A stretch of 64,000 bases of DNA from Archangium primigenium (GTDB lineage: Bacteria > Myxococcota > Myxococcia > Myxococcales > Myxococcaceae). The translations under genes and the position numbers were made by a program. This document shows positions 16,572 to 24,658 of the stretch, piece by piece (the first letter of the stretch is position 1; the number at the start of each line of letters is the position of its first letter). Under the pieces are notes generated by a model, which saw only the letters and a program-made list of their open reading frames with translations, searched no databases and was not told the origin of the DNA. The stretch covers positions 682,001 to 746,000 of the forward strand of contig NZ_JADWYI010000001.1 of assembly GCF_016904885.1 (NCBI RefSeq), read 5' to 3'.

Positions 16572-17666
16572 ATGAAGAACCACCGGATGCGGGGTTGGCT
16601 CACGCTGGGGATGCTGCTGGGCGGTTGTGGAGGCGGCGAGGGGTCCGCGTCCGGGAGTGACGCGCCCGCCGTGAAGGAGCCCGTGGCCGAGGGGACTGGA
16701 GCGCCGGAGCCCTCACGGGCGGGCCTTCTGCCCTACCGGGGCATCAACCTGGCGGGCGCCGAGTTCGGCTCGGCGCTGCCGGGCACGCACGGCACCACGT
16801 ATGTCTATCCGGATCCGGCGTACTCCAACTACATGACGGCGGACTATTACATCGCCCAGGGGATGAACACGTTCCGTCTGCCGTTCAAGTGGGAGCGGTT
16901 GCAGCGCACGCGCAACGCCGCCTTCGACGCGGCGGAGCTCACCCGGCTCAAGACCACGGTGAACCGGCTGACGGGCAAGGGCACCTTCGTCATCCTCGAT
17001 CCCCACAACTACGCGCGCTACAACGGCCAGGTCATTGGCGCGGGCGTGCCCAACGCCGACTTCGCGGACTTCTGGAAGCGGCTGGCCACCGAGTTCAAGG
17101 GCAACCCCCAGGTGCTCTTCGGATTGATGAACGAGCCCTACAGCATGCCCACCGAGCAGTGGCTGGGTGCGGCCAACGCCGCCATCCAGGCCATCCGCGC
17201 CGCGGGTGCCCCCCAGCTCATCCTCGTGCCGGGCAACGCGTGGACCGGGGCCCACTCCTGGGGCGGCAGCTGGTACGGCACGCCCAACGCCACGGCGATG
17301 CTGGGCGTGCAGGACCCGGGCAACCACTACGCCTTCGAGGCGCACCAATACCTGGATGGAGATTCCTCGGGCACGCAGGCCGGGTGCGTGAGCGCGACGA
17401 TCGGCGCCCAGCGCATGCAAGGCTTCACGAATTGGCTGCGCGCCCACGGCAAGAAGGGCTTCCTGGGCGAGTTCGCCGGAGGTCCGGACGCCGTCTGCCT
17501 GAGCGCGCTCGACAACATCCTCGGCCACCTCGAGGCCAACGCGGATGTCTATCTGGGCTGGACGTACTGGGCCGGCGGGCCGTGGTGGGGCGACTACTTC
17601 TACTCGCTCGAGCCCCAGGGCGGCACGGACACGCCCCAACTGGGCGCGCTGAGCGGCCACCTCTGA
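16572..17666 (+). CDS. Glycoside hydrolase family 5 (cellulase-like) lipoprotein
   Basis: The ATG at 16572 gives a signal peptide with lipobox (LGMLLGGC). The mature enzyme is a GH5 TIM barrel: YRGINLAGAEFG at strand 1, YYIAQGMNTFRLPFKWERL, FVILDPHNYARYNG, then the acid/base Glu in LFGLMNEPYS, the HQYLDGDSSGT loop, and the nucleophile Glu in KGFLGEFAGG, ending with YLGWTYWAGGPWW. All expected catalytic residues are visible, so it should cleave beta-1,4-glucan or a related polysaccharide from the cell surface. Its 3' half, including both catalytic Glu codons, is repeated after the next gene at 18389-18961. Confidence 0.92.
   Translation: MKNHRMRGWLTLGMLLGGCGGGEGSASGSDAPAVKEPVAEGTGAPEPSRAGLLPYRGINLAGAEFGSALPGTHGTTYVYPDPAYSNYMTADYYIAQGMNTFRLPFKWERLQRTRNAAFDAAELTRLKTTVNRLTGKGTFVILDPHNYARYNGQVIGAGVPNADFADFWKRLATEFKGNPQVLFGLMNEPYSMPTEQWLGAANAAIQAIRAAGAPQLILVPGNAWTGAHSWGGSWYGTPNATAMLGVQDPGNHYAFEAHQYLDGDSSGTQAGCVSATIGAQRMQGFTNWLRAHGKKGFLGEFAGGPDAVCLSALDNILGHLEANADVYLGWTYWAGGPWWGDYFYSLEPQGGTDTPQLGALSGHL
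17094..17666 (+). repeat. Direct repeat, copy 1: 3' half of the GH5 gene
   Basis: This 573-bp stretch is repeated at 18389-18961 with a constant offset of 1295 bases and no visible insertions or deletions; differences are scattered substitutions. It runs from the codons just before the NEP acid/base motif to the stop codon. Confidence 0.85.
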
Positions 17667-17716
17667 GCGGTGGGGCCACGCTCCGGGCGAAACCCATCGC
17701 CTCCGAGTGTGTGTCT

Positions 17717-17728
17717 TTGACGTGTCAA
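17717..17728. promoter_or_regulatory. Operator-like inverted repeat TTGAC-GT-GTCAA
   Basis: Perfect 5-base arms around GT, 58 bp upstream of the VOC-family gene. It may be a regulator site or overlap a -35 element (TTGACG); it cannot be decided from sequence alone. Confidence 0.3.
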
Positions 17729-17751
17729 ACATGGCCTCGCGACCGCGGCTA

Positions 17752-17780
17752 GTCTCCCGGGTCTCAACCCTCCGGGAGAC
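17752..17780 (+). promoter_or_regulatory. 5' leader hairpin that would occlude the ribosome binding site of the VOC gene
   Basis: GTCTCCCGG (17752-17760) and CCGGGAGAC (17772-17780) are perfect 9-base inverted arms around an 11-base loop, ending 6 bases before the ATG at 17787. The only Shine-Dalgarno-like sequence (GGGAG) is inside the 3' arm, so a folded leader would block translation. Confidence 0.45.
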
Positions 17781-17786
17781 GACACC

Positions 17787-18329
17787 ATGAACAGTTCAGC
17801 GAAGGCCCCGAGCCGGCTTCACCACACCGCCTATGTGACGAAGGATCTCGAGGCGACGCGGCGGTTCTACGAGGAGCTGATTGGCCTGCCGCTCGTGGCC
17901 ACCTGGTGCGAGTCCGACGAGCTGTTCGGCGCCATGCGCACCTACTGCCATACCTTCTTCGAATTGGAGGACGGCAGCGCGCTCGCGTTCTTCCAGTTCG
18001 AGAAGCCGGAGGACCAGGCGCTGTTCGGCCCCACCCTGCCGACCTCGCCCTTCCACCACATCGCGCTGCACGTGGGCCGCGAGGCCCAGGACGGCATCGA
18101 GCGGCGGCTGCGCGCTGCGGGCTACGCCGAGCCCGGCATGTACGTGCTGGAGCACGGCTACTGCCGCTCGCTCTACGTGGAGGACCCCAACGGCATGCTC
18201 GTGGAGTTCACCCATGACCTGCCCGAGGCCATCACCCCGGACGCCCACAAGGCCCGCCGCGAGAAGGCCCACCGGGAACTGGCGCGCTGGCTCGCGGGCG
18301 ACCGGACGTCCAACAACGCCTTCCGGTAG
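17787..18329 (+). CDS. VOC-superfamily (glyoxalase/dioxygenase fold) protein
   Basis: The 180-residue protein opens with the typical VOC signature LHHTAYVTKDLEATRRFYEE and repeats it as FHHIALHVGREAQDGIERRL, followed by YVEDPNGMLVEFTHD. The first His (in HHTAY), the second (HHIAL) and the late Glu (VEFTHD) occupy the usual metal-ligand places. VOC proteins use a metal to act on small molecules: glyoxalase I, extradiol dioxygenases and antibiotic-resistance proteins all belong here. The reaction cannot be told. It is flanked by the complete and the partial GH5 copies. Confidence 0.88.
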   Translation: MNSSAKAPSRLHHTAYVTKDLEATRRFYEELIGLPLVATWCESDELFGAMRTYCHTFFELEDGSALAFFQFEKPEDQALFGPTLPTSPFHHIALHVGREAQDGIERRLRAAGYAEPGMYVLEHGYCRSLYVEDPNGMLVEFTHDLPEAITPDAHKARREKAHRELARWLAGDRTSNNAFR

Positions 18330-18332
18330 CGC

Positions 18333-18380
18333 GAGCCACCAGGCGGGCGAGCGCCGCGCCGCCCGTCGCGGGAGGGCCTC
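18333..18380 (+). repeat. 48-bp intergenic repeat, copy 1
   Basis: This GC-rich segment starts 4 bases after the VOC stop codon and recurs at 21315-21362 with only two mismatches. Both copies follow directly after a stop codon on the same strand. It contains GGCGGGC and GCCGCCC tracts able to fold, as in REP-type extragenic elements. Confidence 0.7.
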
Positions 18381-18388
18381 CTGCCCTG

Positions 18389-18961
18389 TTCAAGGGCAAC
18401 CCCCAGGTGCTCTTCGGATTGATGAACGAGCCCCACGGCATGCCCACCGAGCAGTGGCTGGGCGCGGCCAACGCCGCCATCCAGGCCATCCGCGCCGCGG
18501 GCGCCCCCCAGCTCATCCTCGTGCCGGGCAACGCGTGGACCGGGGCCCACTCCTGGGGCGGCAGCTGGTACGGCACGCCCAACGCCACGGCGATGCTGGG
18601 CGTGCGGGACCCGGCCAACCACTACGCCTTCGAGGCGCACCAGTACCTGGAGGGGGATTCCTCGGGCACGCAGGCCGGGTGCGTGAGCGCGACGATCGGC
18701 GCCCAGCGCATGCAAGGCTTCACGAACTGGCTGCGCACCCACGGCAAGAAGGGCTTCCTGGGCGAGTTCGCCGGAGGTCCGGACGCCGTCTGCCTGAGCG
18801 CGCTCGACAACATCCTCGGCCACCTCGAGGCCAACGCGGATGTCTATCTGGGCTGGACGTACTGGGCCGGCGGGCCGTGGTGGGATGACTACTTCTACTC
18901 GCTCGAGCCGCGGGGCGGCACGGACACGCCCCAGCTGGGCGCGCCGCGCGGCCACTTCTGA
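18389..18961 (+). pseudogene. Truncated GH5 gene copy (3' half only)
   Basis: This is a second copy of bases 17094-17666. It keeps the NEP and GEFAGG motifs with both catalytic Glu residues and the natural stop. It lacks the first four barrel strands, the signal peptide and any start codon with a ribosome site (only a GTG at 18407). A half barrel should not fold or be exported, so it is probably a relic of a duplication that spanned the GH5 3' end and the VOC gene. The frame is still open and there are no frameshifts, so the event is recent. Confidence 0.82.
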
Positions 18962-18977
18962 GGGTCGAGCGCCCGCC

Positions 18978-19808
18978 CTACCCTCCCGCCGAGGCGCGGA
19001 GGAAATGCTCGTGCAGCAGGGCATTGACCCGCTCGGGCAGTTGCAGGGGCAGCCCGTGCGAGGCCTCGGCGACCTCGACGTAGCGGGCCCCTGGAATCCC
19101 GGCGGCCAGGGCCCGGCCCAGCCTCGGCGGGGCGATGGGATCATGCGCCGCGCTCACCACCAGCGTGGGCAGGCCCGCGAGTGCTCCCAGCCGGGCCGTG
19201 GCGTCATAGGCGCCCATGGCCGCCATCTGCTTCATCGTGACCGGAGGCGCGTCCGCCAGGTCGTGTCCGAAGTGCTCGGCGAGCCGCTCGGCCCAGGCGT
19301 CCGGGTCTTCGCGGGCGAGGACCTCGGGCGGCAGGACGATGCGCAGGAAGGCCCGGCGGCGTTGGTGCCTCGTCCCCACCCGCGAGCGCAATCCCAACCA
19401 GATCATCCGGGCCGAGGGCCGGGTCACGTCCCGACCCCGGGCGAACGTGCACAGCAGGGACAGGCTGCGCACGCGTGCGCGGTCACTCAGGGCCAGGTGC
19501 TGGGCGATGAGTCCTCCCAGGGAATGCCCGACGACATGCGCCGAGTCCCAACCCCGGGCGTCCATCAACGCCCGGGCATCCTCGGCCATCCGCTCCACGC
19601 TCAATCGTCCGTCCAGCGGCTGACTGCCGCCGAGGCCCCGATTGTCGAACCACAGGCACGCGTGGTGTTCGCGAAGGCGTTCCACCTGGGGCCTCCAGGC
19701 CGCGCCCTGCACGGCCACGCCCTGGATGAACAACACGGGCGGACCCGCCCCCGCGAAGCCATACGCCAGCTGGCATCCCCGGTACTCGTGAAAGGCCATC
19801 TCCCTCAT
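18978..19808 (-). CDS. Alpha/beta hydrolase
   Basis: The 276-residue protein shows the alpha/beta-hydrolase pattern: oxyanion region PPVLFIQGVAVQG, WFDNRGLGGSQP, nucleophile elbow VVGHSLGGLIA (Ser), catalytic Asp in SAAHDPIAP and His in EASHGLPLQ. The full Ser-Asp-His triad is therefore present. It is closest in pattern to the esterase/MhpC-type group that hydrolyses esters or C-C bonds. No signal peptide is visible. It is oriented away from the toxin-like gene at 19990. Confidence 0.9.
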   Translation of the reverse strand: MREMAFHEYRGCQLAYGFAGAGPPVLFIQGVAVQGAAWRPQVERLREHHACLWFDNRGLGGSQPLDGRLSVERMAEDARALMDARGWDSAHVVGHSLGGLIAQHLALSDRARVRSLSLLCTFARGRDVTRPSARMIWLGLRSRVGTRHQRRRAFLRIVLPPEVLAREDPDAWAERLAEHFGHDLADAPPVTMKQMAAMGAYDATARLGALAGLPTLVVSAAHDPIAPPRLGRALAAGIPGARYVEVAEASHGLPLQLPERVNALLHEHFLRASAGG

Positions 19809-19953
19809 GGACGCGACGCTGGCTCCGCCGGAAGCGTCGTGTCAATCCACGGCGGGCAAGGCACCCCGCCGACCCGCGCGTTCCGGTGACGGCCACCCGG
19901 CCGCGACGCGTCCCAGTGGGATGGGTGACCCCGCACCTCTGTGTGGGGTTCTT

Positions 19954-19997
19954 GAATTCATGATTTTACTTGGAGTATTATTTGATTTCATGAATTC
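19954..19997. promoter_or_regulatory. AT-rich inverted repeat over the start of the papain-like toxin gene
   Basis: GAATTCATGA (19954-19963) and TCATGAATTC (19988-19997) are perfect 10-base inverted arms with a 24-base spacer. Both in-frame ATG candidates (19960 and 19990) lie inside the arms and the only GGAG is in the loop. It could be an operator or an mRNA hairpin limiting toxin translation. The patch is markedly AT-rich against very GC-rich surroundings. Confidence 0.5.
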
Positions 19998-20550
19998 CCT
20001 GCGTTTCTGCTTGGTCATTTTCCTGATGCTGTCCGCGGGCGAATCCCGAGGCGCGTCACCGACGGCCCGACTGGTGACCGCGGAGGTGCTGGCCGCGGAT
20101 TCGTTGAGCAATCACACGGCCGCCCTGCTCGCGCGCGGTCAGGTCTCGGAAGCCATCGAGTACTGGGCGCTGACCACGGGGAAGAACGCTCCCGCCTGGC
20201 TCCTGGGCATCCGGACCGCCTTCGACGCGAGCAAGCAGGTGGCGGGAGCCTGTCAGGGGGTCGCACAGACAGTCCACACCGCCTTCACCCGCTTGGGTGG
20301 CAGGCCGGAGTTCGTGGAGTTGAGGACCCGGTCCGCTCAGCAGGTTCCTTACATGGTGTTCAAGATGGCCAACGGTCGGGACTCCATGGTGACCGAGACG
20401 GGGTACCATGTCGTCGTTCGGATGAACGGGCGGGCTTATGATGCGTACACGGGTGCGGCGGGTCTTCCCTGGTCGGAGTACATGAGTCGGCTGAGCGCGC
20501 GATCCGATGTCACCCAGAGCGTGGTCGAGACCGTGACGGGGGCGCGATGA
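19990..20550 (+). CDS. Secreted papain-like-fold protein, candidate toxin
   Basis: From the ATG at 19990 the product is 186 residues with a signal peptide (SLRFCLVIFLMLSAGESRGA). The mature domain has Cys88 in VAGACQGVAQTVHTAF, His140 in TGYHVVVRMNG and Asp151 in YDAYTGAAG. This spacing and local sequence are what papain-fold toxin domains show (Cys at a helix start, then His and Asp on adjacent strands). The 3' end overlaps the next gene by ATGA, and that partner looks like an immunity protein. An alternative ATG at 19960 adds ten residues. The upstream AT-rich patch suggests transfer. The toxin role is inference from fold, size and pairing. Confidence 0.6.
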   Translation: MNSLRFCLVIFLMLSAGESRGASPTARLVTAEVLAADSLSNHTAALLARGQVSEAIEYWALTTGKNAPAWLLGIRTAFDASKQVAGACQGVAQTVHTAFTRLGGRPEFVELRTRSAQQVPYMVFKMANGRDSMVTETGYHVVVRMNGRAYDAYTGAAGLPWSEYMSRLSARSDVTQSVVETVTGAR

Positions 20551-21311
20551 GCCAGACGAGCGTGAGGGCCTCTTCCGCGGTGAAGCCCATGGTCCCTCTC
20601 TGGGATGTCTTGTCGCGCATCCGGCAGGACTTGCTGACACGCACCGCGGGTCCCTACCAGCACATCGGCACACCGGACGTGCGGTGGATGACGGGCTTCG
20701 TGCAGGGCTACCTGGAGTGTCTGCGGGCCGGCGGTGTGCAGGAAGGTCCGGATCGTCTGTTTGGCGAGTGGTTTCGCGACGTGAAGAAGGCCTGGCCCGG
20801 TCAAGGCTGGGGCTCGGCGTATCTGCAGGAGTTCCACGGCGACCACACCCGCGCGGTGCTCAAGTATCTGGATTACGTCGCCGAGTTCCGTGGACTGTCC
20901 GAGGAGGCCCTGGCCGCCATTCCCTGGTACGCCCCGGGTCAACACCCCGCCTCGGTGAAAGCCTCCTGGGTGCCCGCCCATCGGCCCAAGAGCACGGTGG
21001 ACCTCCTCTTGGAGATCCACCGGGAAGTGGGCGATGTCCCGGGCCGGTTGGGCATGTTCATCGGCGCCGTGGAGGCATGGCGCATGGCGGGCTTCATCGA
21101 TGGCTACCGCCTGTGTCTCGGCCTCTCGGGAGCGCGGGACGAGGAATACTCCCGGTTCGAGCGGTGGCTGCACGAGGCCAAGGCCCTTCCCCCGGGTGAG
21201 CGCTGGCCCCAGCCCTTCCTCCAGGCCTGTGGGGACGATTCGGAGCAGGCCATCCAGCGGCTCCTGGAACTCGCCGCCGAGTTCCGCGCCGCGAATCCCT
21301 TGCCGGAATGA
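20547..21311 (+). CDS. Two-repeat partner protein, candidate immunity protein
   Basis: The 254-residue cytoplasmic protein consists of two similar halves of about 100 residues. WMTGFVQGYLECL, FGEWFRDVKKAWPGQGW and VLKYLDYVAEFRGL in the first match MAGFIDGYRLCLGL, FERWLHEAKALPPGERW and IQRLLELAAEFRAA in the second. Such tandem helical units are frequent in immunity proteins of contact-dependent toxins. Its ATG overlaps the stop of the papain-like gene, which couples their translation. If the toxin acts in the periplasm, a cytoplasmic immunity protein would be odd, so the toxin probably acts after entering a neighbour's cytoplasm. Confidence 0.6.
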   Translation: MSQTSVRASSAVKPMVPLWDVLSRIRQDLLTRTAGPYQHIGTPDVRWMTGFVQGYLECLRAGGVQEGPDRLFGEWFRDVKKAWPGQGWGSAYLQEFHGDHTRAVLKYLDYVAEFRGLSEEALAAIPWYAPGQHPASVKASWVPAHRPKSTVDLLLEIHREVGDVPGRLGMFIGAVEAWRMAGFIDGYRLCLGLSGARDEEYSRFERWLHEAKALPPGERWPQPFLQACGDDSEQAIQRLLELAAEFRAANPLPE

Positions 21312-21314
21312 CGG

Positions 21315-21362
21315 GAGCCGCCAGGCGGGCGAGCGCCGCGCCGCCCGTCGCGGGATGGCCTC
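21315..21362 (+). repeat. 48-bp intergenic repeat, copy 2
   Basis: Matches 18333-18380 at 46 of 48 positions and likewise begins 4 bases after a stop codon. The two copies bracket the block from the GH5 relic to the toxin/immunity-like pair. Confidence 0.7.
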
Positions 21363-21426
21363 GGGCCCGGGGGGCGCCCCACATTAGGGAGCGTCGGGGA
21401 ACAGCTCCCGCGCATGGAGGCCTCAC

Positions 21427-21705
21427 ATGGCTCGCAATGACAAGAACGCGCGGCGCGGCGGCACGCCCCCCTTCGAGAAGGACCGGGTCGACCGGGGCCA
21501 GGAGGCGGATGACACCCGGCCGCTCTACGCCGCCGATGCCATCCACTCCACCGAGGAGGCCAAGTTCGCCCTCGACAGCGACGGGCCCGTGGGCGGCCCC
21601 GTCTCGCACATCACCAGCCCCATCGAGGAGTCCGACGAGTACGACCGGCAGGGACTCGGCCGCACCGAGTCCGAGCAGGACGCGGACCCCCAGGAAGGGC
21701 CCTAG
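21427..21705 (+). CDS. Small acidic hypothetical protein
   Basis: The 92-residue product is preceded by a good ribosome site (GGAGG, 6 bases before ATG). It is very hydrophilic, with basic residues at the start (ARNDKNARRGGTPPFEKDR) and an acidic second half (IEESDEYDRQGLGRTESEQD), and is probably disordered. There is no signal peptide or known motif. Codon use fits the host. It may be a small regulatory or stress protein. Confidence 0.6.
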   Translation: MARNDKNARRGGTPPFEKDRVDRGQEADDTRPLYAADAIHSTEEAKFALDSDGPVGGPVSHITSPIEESDEYDRQGLGRTESEQDADPQEGP

Positions 21706-21734
21706 TCGCTGGGCCCTGGTCGCCGGGCCCCTGG

Positions 21735-23249
21735 CTAGCGGCGCGGCTTGGGGGTCTGGGTGGGGTCTTCCACCGTCCACTGGCCCAGCCCCAACCCCTC
21801 CACCTGCTTCTTCACGGTGTCCGGGTCACCCACCAGCACCACCTGCATGCTGCCCGGCGCCAGGTAGGCCTCGGCCACGCGCTGCACCTCGGGCGGGGTG
21901 GCCTTGCGCAGGCCCTCCACCGTCCGCGCGTACTCGTTCATGGGCAGGCGCAGCGTGAAGAGCGCCGAGGCGCTCAGGCCCAGGCCCTCCACCGACTCGA
22001 AGGAGCCCGGGAAGCTCTGGATGAGGCCCTCGCGCGCCGACTCCAGCTCCTTGGCCGTGATGGGCCGCTCGCGCACCCCCTCCAGCTCCCGGAAGAACTC
22101 CTGGAGCGCCGCGCCCGTCACGTCCGCGCGCACCGACGACGAGGCCGTCACCGGCCCCACGCCCAGCCGCCCGTCCGCGCTCGCGTTGGCCCCGTAGCTG
22201 TAGCCCTTGTCCTCGCGCAGGTTCATGTTGAGCCGGCTGCCGAAGAAGCCGCCGAACACCGTGGTGGCCAGCTCCAGCGCCGACTCCTCCGGGTTGCTCG
22301 CGGCGATGCCCGGCCGCCCCAGGAGCACCACCGTCTGGTCCAACCCCGGCTTGGGTACGAACACCACCTGGGTGCGCGTGGGCACGGGCGGCGCGGGCGG
22401 CACCGGCGGCAGCACCGCCTTGCCCTTCCAGTCCCCGAAGGACTTCCTGGCCAGGGCCACGGCCTGCTCCAGGGTGATGTCCCCGGTGATCACGAGCGCC
22501 GTGGTGCGCGGGCCCACGTGCGCCTCGTGGAAGGCGCGCACGTCCTTGGCCGTCACCGCCTGCACCGTGGAGGGCAGGCCACTCACCGAGTGCCCATAGG
22601 GGTGCGTGGGGCCGAACACCGTGCGCAGGAAGGCCTGCTGGGCGAGGAAGCCCGGGCTGCCCAGGGCGCGCACCAGCTCCGCGAGCTGCAGCGTCTTGCG
22701 CCGCTCGAAGTCCTTGGGCGCGAGCGCCGGCCGACGCGTCACGTCCGTGAGCAGCGCCAGCGCCGCCTCGGTGTTGCGCGCGAGCACCCGCACGCCCAGG
22801 GTGGCCCCGTCCGAGGAGACACTCACCGAGGGCGACACGCCCAGGTTCTGGAAGGCCTGGTCGAGCGCGAGCGTGTCCTTGCCGCCCGCCCCCTCCAGCA
22901 TTGTCTTGTAGGTGAGGTCCGCGAGGCCCCACTTGCCCGCGGGGTCCCCCGCGCCGCCCACCGCGAAGCTCAGGCCCACGTAGACGAGCGGCAGCTCGCG
23001 GCGCGTGCTCACCAGCACCGTGAGGCCGTTGTCCAGCTCGGCGCGCTGGAAGGTGGGCAGCACCAGCTCGGGCGGCTTGCCGGGCTGGGGCGGGGTGTCG
23101 CGGAAGGACTCGGCGTCCGCGGCGGGCGCCGGGCCCGGCTCGGACGAGGGCGCGGGCGTGGACGCGTCGGGCACGGGCGCGGGGGCCGTGCGGCAGGCGG
23201 AGGCGGTGAGCACCGCCAGGGTGGACAGGGCCAGGAGCCGGCGGCGCAT
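21735..23249 (-). CDS. M16-family peptidase homologue lacking the zinc site (lipoprotein)
   Basis: The 504-residue product has a lipobox signal peptide (LAVLTASAC) and the fold of an M16B processing-peptidase subunit. Where the zinc motif HxxEH should be, it reads GLADLTYKTMLEGAG: His, Glu and His are replaced by Asp, Tyr and Lys. It keeps the Gly-rich and R/Y substrate-binding parts (EDKGYSYGANASA). It is thus probably the non-catalytic subunit that pairs with the active M16 encoded immediately upstream, whose stop overlaps this start (TGATG). Together they would degrade or process peptides in the envelope. Confidence 0.87.
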   Translation of the reverse strand: MRRRLLALSTLAVLTASACRTAPAPVPDASTPAPSSEPGPAPAADAESFRDTPPQPGKPPELVLPTFQRAELDNGLTVLVSTRRELPLVYVGLSFAVGGAGDPAGKWGLADLTYKTMLEGAGGKDTLALDQAFQNLGVSPSVSVSSDGATLGVRVLARNTEAALALLTDVTRRPALAPKDFERRKTLQLAELVRALGSPGFLAQQAFLRTVFGPTHPYGHSVSGLPSTVQAVTAKDVRAFHEAHVGPRTTALVITGDITLEQAVALARKSFGDWKGKAVLPPVPPAPPVPTRTQVVFVPKPGLDQTVVLLGRPGIAASNPEESALELATTVFGGFFGSRLNMNLREDKGYSYGANASADGRLGVGPVTASSSVRADVTGAALQEFFRELEGVRERPITAKELESAREGLIQSFPGSFESVEGLGLSASALFTLRLPMNEYARTVEGLRKATPPEVQRVAEAYLAPGSMQVVLVGDPDTVKKQVEGLGLGQWTVEDPTQTPKPRR

Positions 23250-24658
23250 CAGGGCTTCTCCTTCTGGGGAGCGGGCGGGGAACCGGCCGCGGGGGCCGAG
23301 GGCACGGCGTGCAGCACCACGCGCTGCTGGGGCTGGAGCGACTCGCGCATGAAGGCGCGCACCGACTCGGGCGTCACCGCGTCGTAGCGCTCCAGGTCGC
23401 CCATGAGGAAGCCCGGGTCGCCCTTGTGGTGGTTGTACGTCTGCAGCACGTCGGCCTTGCCGCCGAAGCTGCCCACGGACTGGAGCCCCGCGAGCATCTG
23501 CGTCTCGAAGCGCGTGCGCGCCTGGTCGAGCTCCGCGGGGGTGGGGCCCTCGCGGCGCAGGGTGTCGAGCACCACGTCGAGCTCCTTGGCGAGCGCGTCA
23601 CTGGACACGCCGGGCCGGGCCACGGCCTCCACGGTGAAGACGGACTGGGCGCCCAGGCTCTGCTGGTTGGCGCTCACGCTCTGCGCGAGCCCCTTGTCCA
23701 CCACCAGGTGCTTGTAGAGCCGGCTGGACTTGCCCGTGCCGAGCACGTTGGCGAGCACGTCCGCGATGGCGTCGCCTTCGGTGAGGTAGGGGGGGCTCAG
23801 CCACGCCATGCTCACGAGCGGCAGCGTGCCCACCTTCTCGTCGTGGCGAATGACTTGCTCCCGGGTGCGCGTGAGCGGGGCCACCTGGGGCCGCGCGGGC
23901 TTGGCGCTGCCCTGGAGCGTGGCGAAGTACTTCTCCACCAGGGCGCGCGCCTGGGCGGGGTCGAAGTCCCCCACGATGGCGAGCGTGGCGTTGGCGGGCG
24001 TGTACCAGGTGCGGAAGAAGGCCTTCACGTCGTCCACGGTGGCCGCGTCCAGGTCCGCCATGGAGCCGATGATCTTCCCGAAGTACGGGTGGGGCGCGGG
24101 GAAGAGCGTCTGCCAGAGCTTCTCCTGGGCGAGCCCGTAGGGGCGCGTCTCCAGCGTCTGGCGGCGCTCGTTCTTCACCACCTCCTGCTGGGTGCGCAGC
24201 TTCTTCTCGTCGAGCGCGTCGAGCAGGAAGCCCATGCGGTCGCTCTCCAGCCAGAGCGCCGTGGCGAGCTGGTTGCTCGGCACCGTCTCGAAGTAGTTGG
24301 TGCGATCGAAGCTCGTGGTGCCGTTGAGGTCCGTGGCGCCCAGCTGCTCGAGCAGGCCGATGTGCACGTCGTCCGGCACGTGCTTGGAGCCCTGGAACAT
24401 CATGTGCTCGAAGAGGTGGGCGAAGCCGGTGCGGCCCGGCTGCTCGTCATAGGAGCCCACGTGGTACCAGATGTTGACGGCCACCACGGGCAGCTTGGCG
24501 TCGCGCGCGAGCAGGACCTCCAGCCCGTTGGGCAGCGTGTACTTCTCGAAGGGAAGCGCCAGCGCCTCGCGTCCGGGGCTCAGCGGCTTCGCCTCGTGTT
24601 GCTGGGCGAAGGCCGGGGCGCCAAGGGCGAGGGCGGCGGCGGCGATGAATGCTTTCAT
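23249..24658 (-). CDS. M16-family zinc metallopeptidase, catalytic subunit
   Basis: From the ATG at 24658 a Sec signal peptide (KAFIAAAALALGAPAFAQQ) exports the protein. The zinc site is intact: GFAHLFEHMMFQGS gives HxxEH (two His ligands and the catalytic Glu), with the third ligand Glu in the following helix (QEVVKNERRQT). About 469 residues equals one M16B two-domain subunit. It forms an operon with the inactive homologue at 21735-23249, an arrangement known for heterodimeric M16 enzymes such as mitochondrial processing peptidase. Confidence 0.92.
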   Translation of the reverse strand: MKAFIAAAALALGAPAFAQQHEAKPLSPGREALALPFEKYTLPNGLEVLLARDAKLPVVAVNIWYHVGSYDEQPGRTGFAHLFEHMMFQGSKHVPDDVHIGLLEQLGATDLNGTTSFDRTNYFETVPSNQLATALWLESDRMGFLLDALDEKKLRTQQEVVKNERRQTLETRPYGLAQEKLWQTLFPAPHPYFGKIIGSMADLDAATVDDVKAFFRTWYTPANATLAIVGDFDPAQARALVEKYFATLQGSAKPARPQVAPLTRTREQVIRHDEKVGTLPLVSMAWLSPPYLTEGDAIADVLANVLGTGKSSRLYKHLVVDKGLAQSVSANQQSLGAQSVFTVEAVARPGVSSDALAKELDVVLDTLRREGPTPAELDQARTRFETQMLAGLQSVGSFGGKADVLQTYNHHKGDPGFLMGDLERYDAVTPESVRAFMRESLQPQQRVVLHAVPSAPAAGSPPAPQKEKP

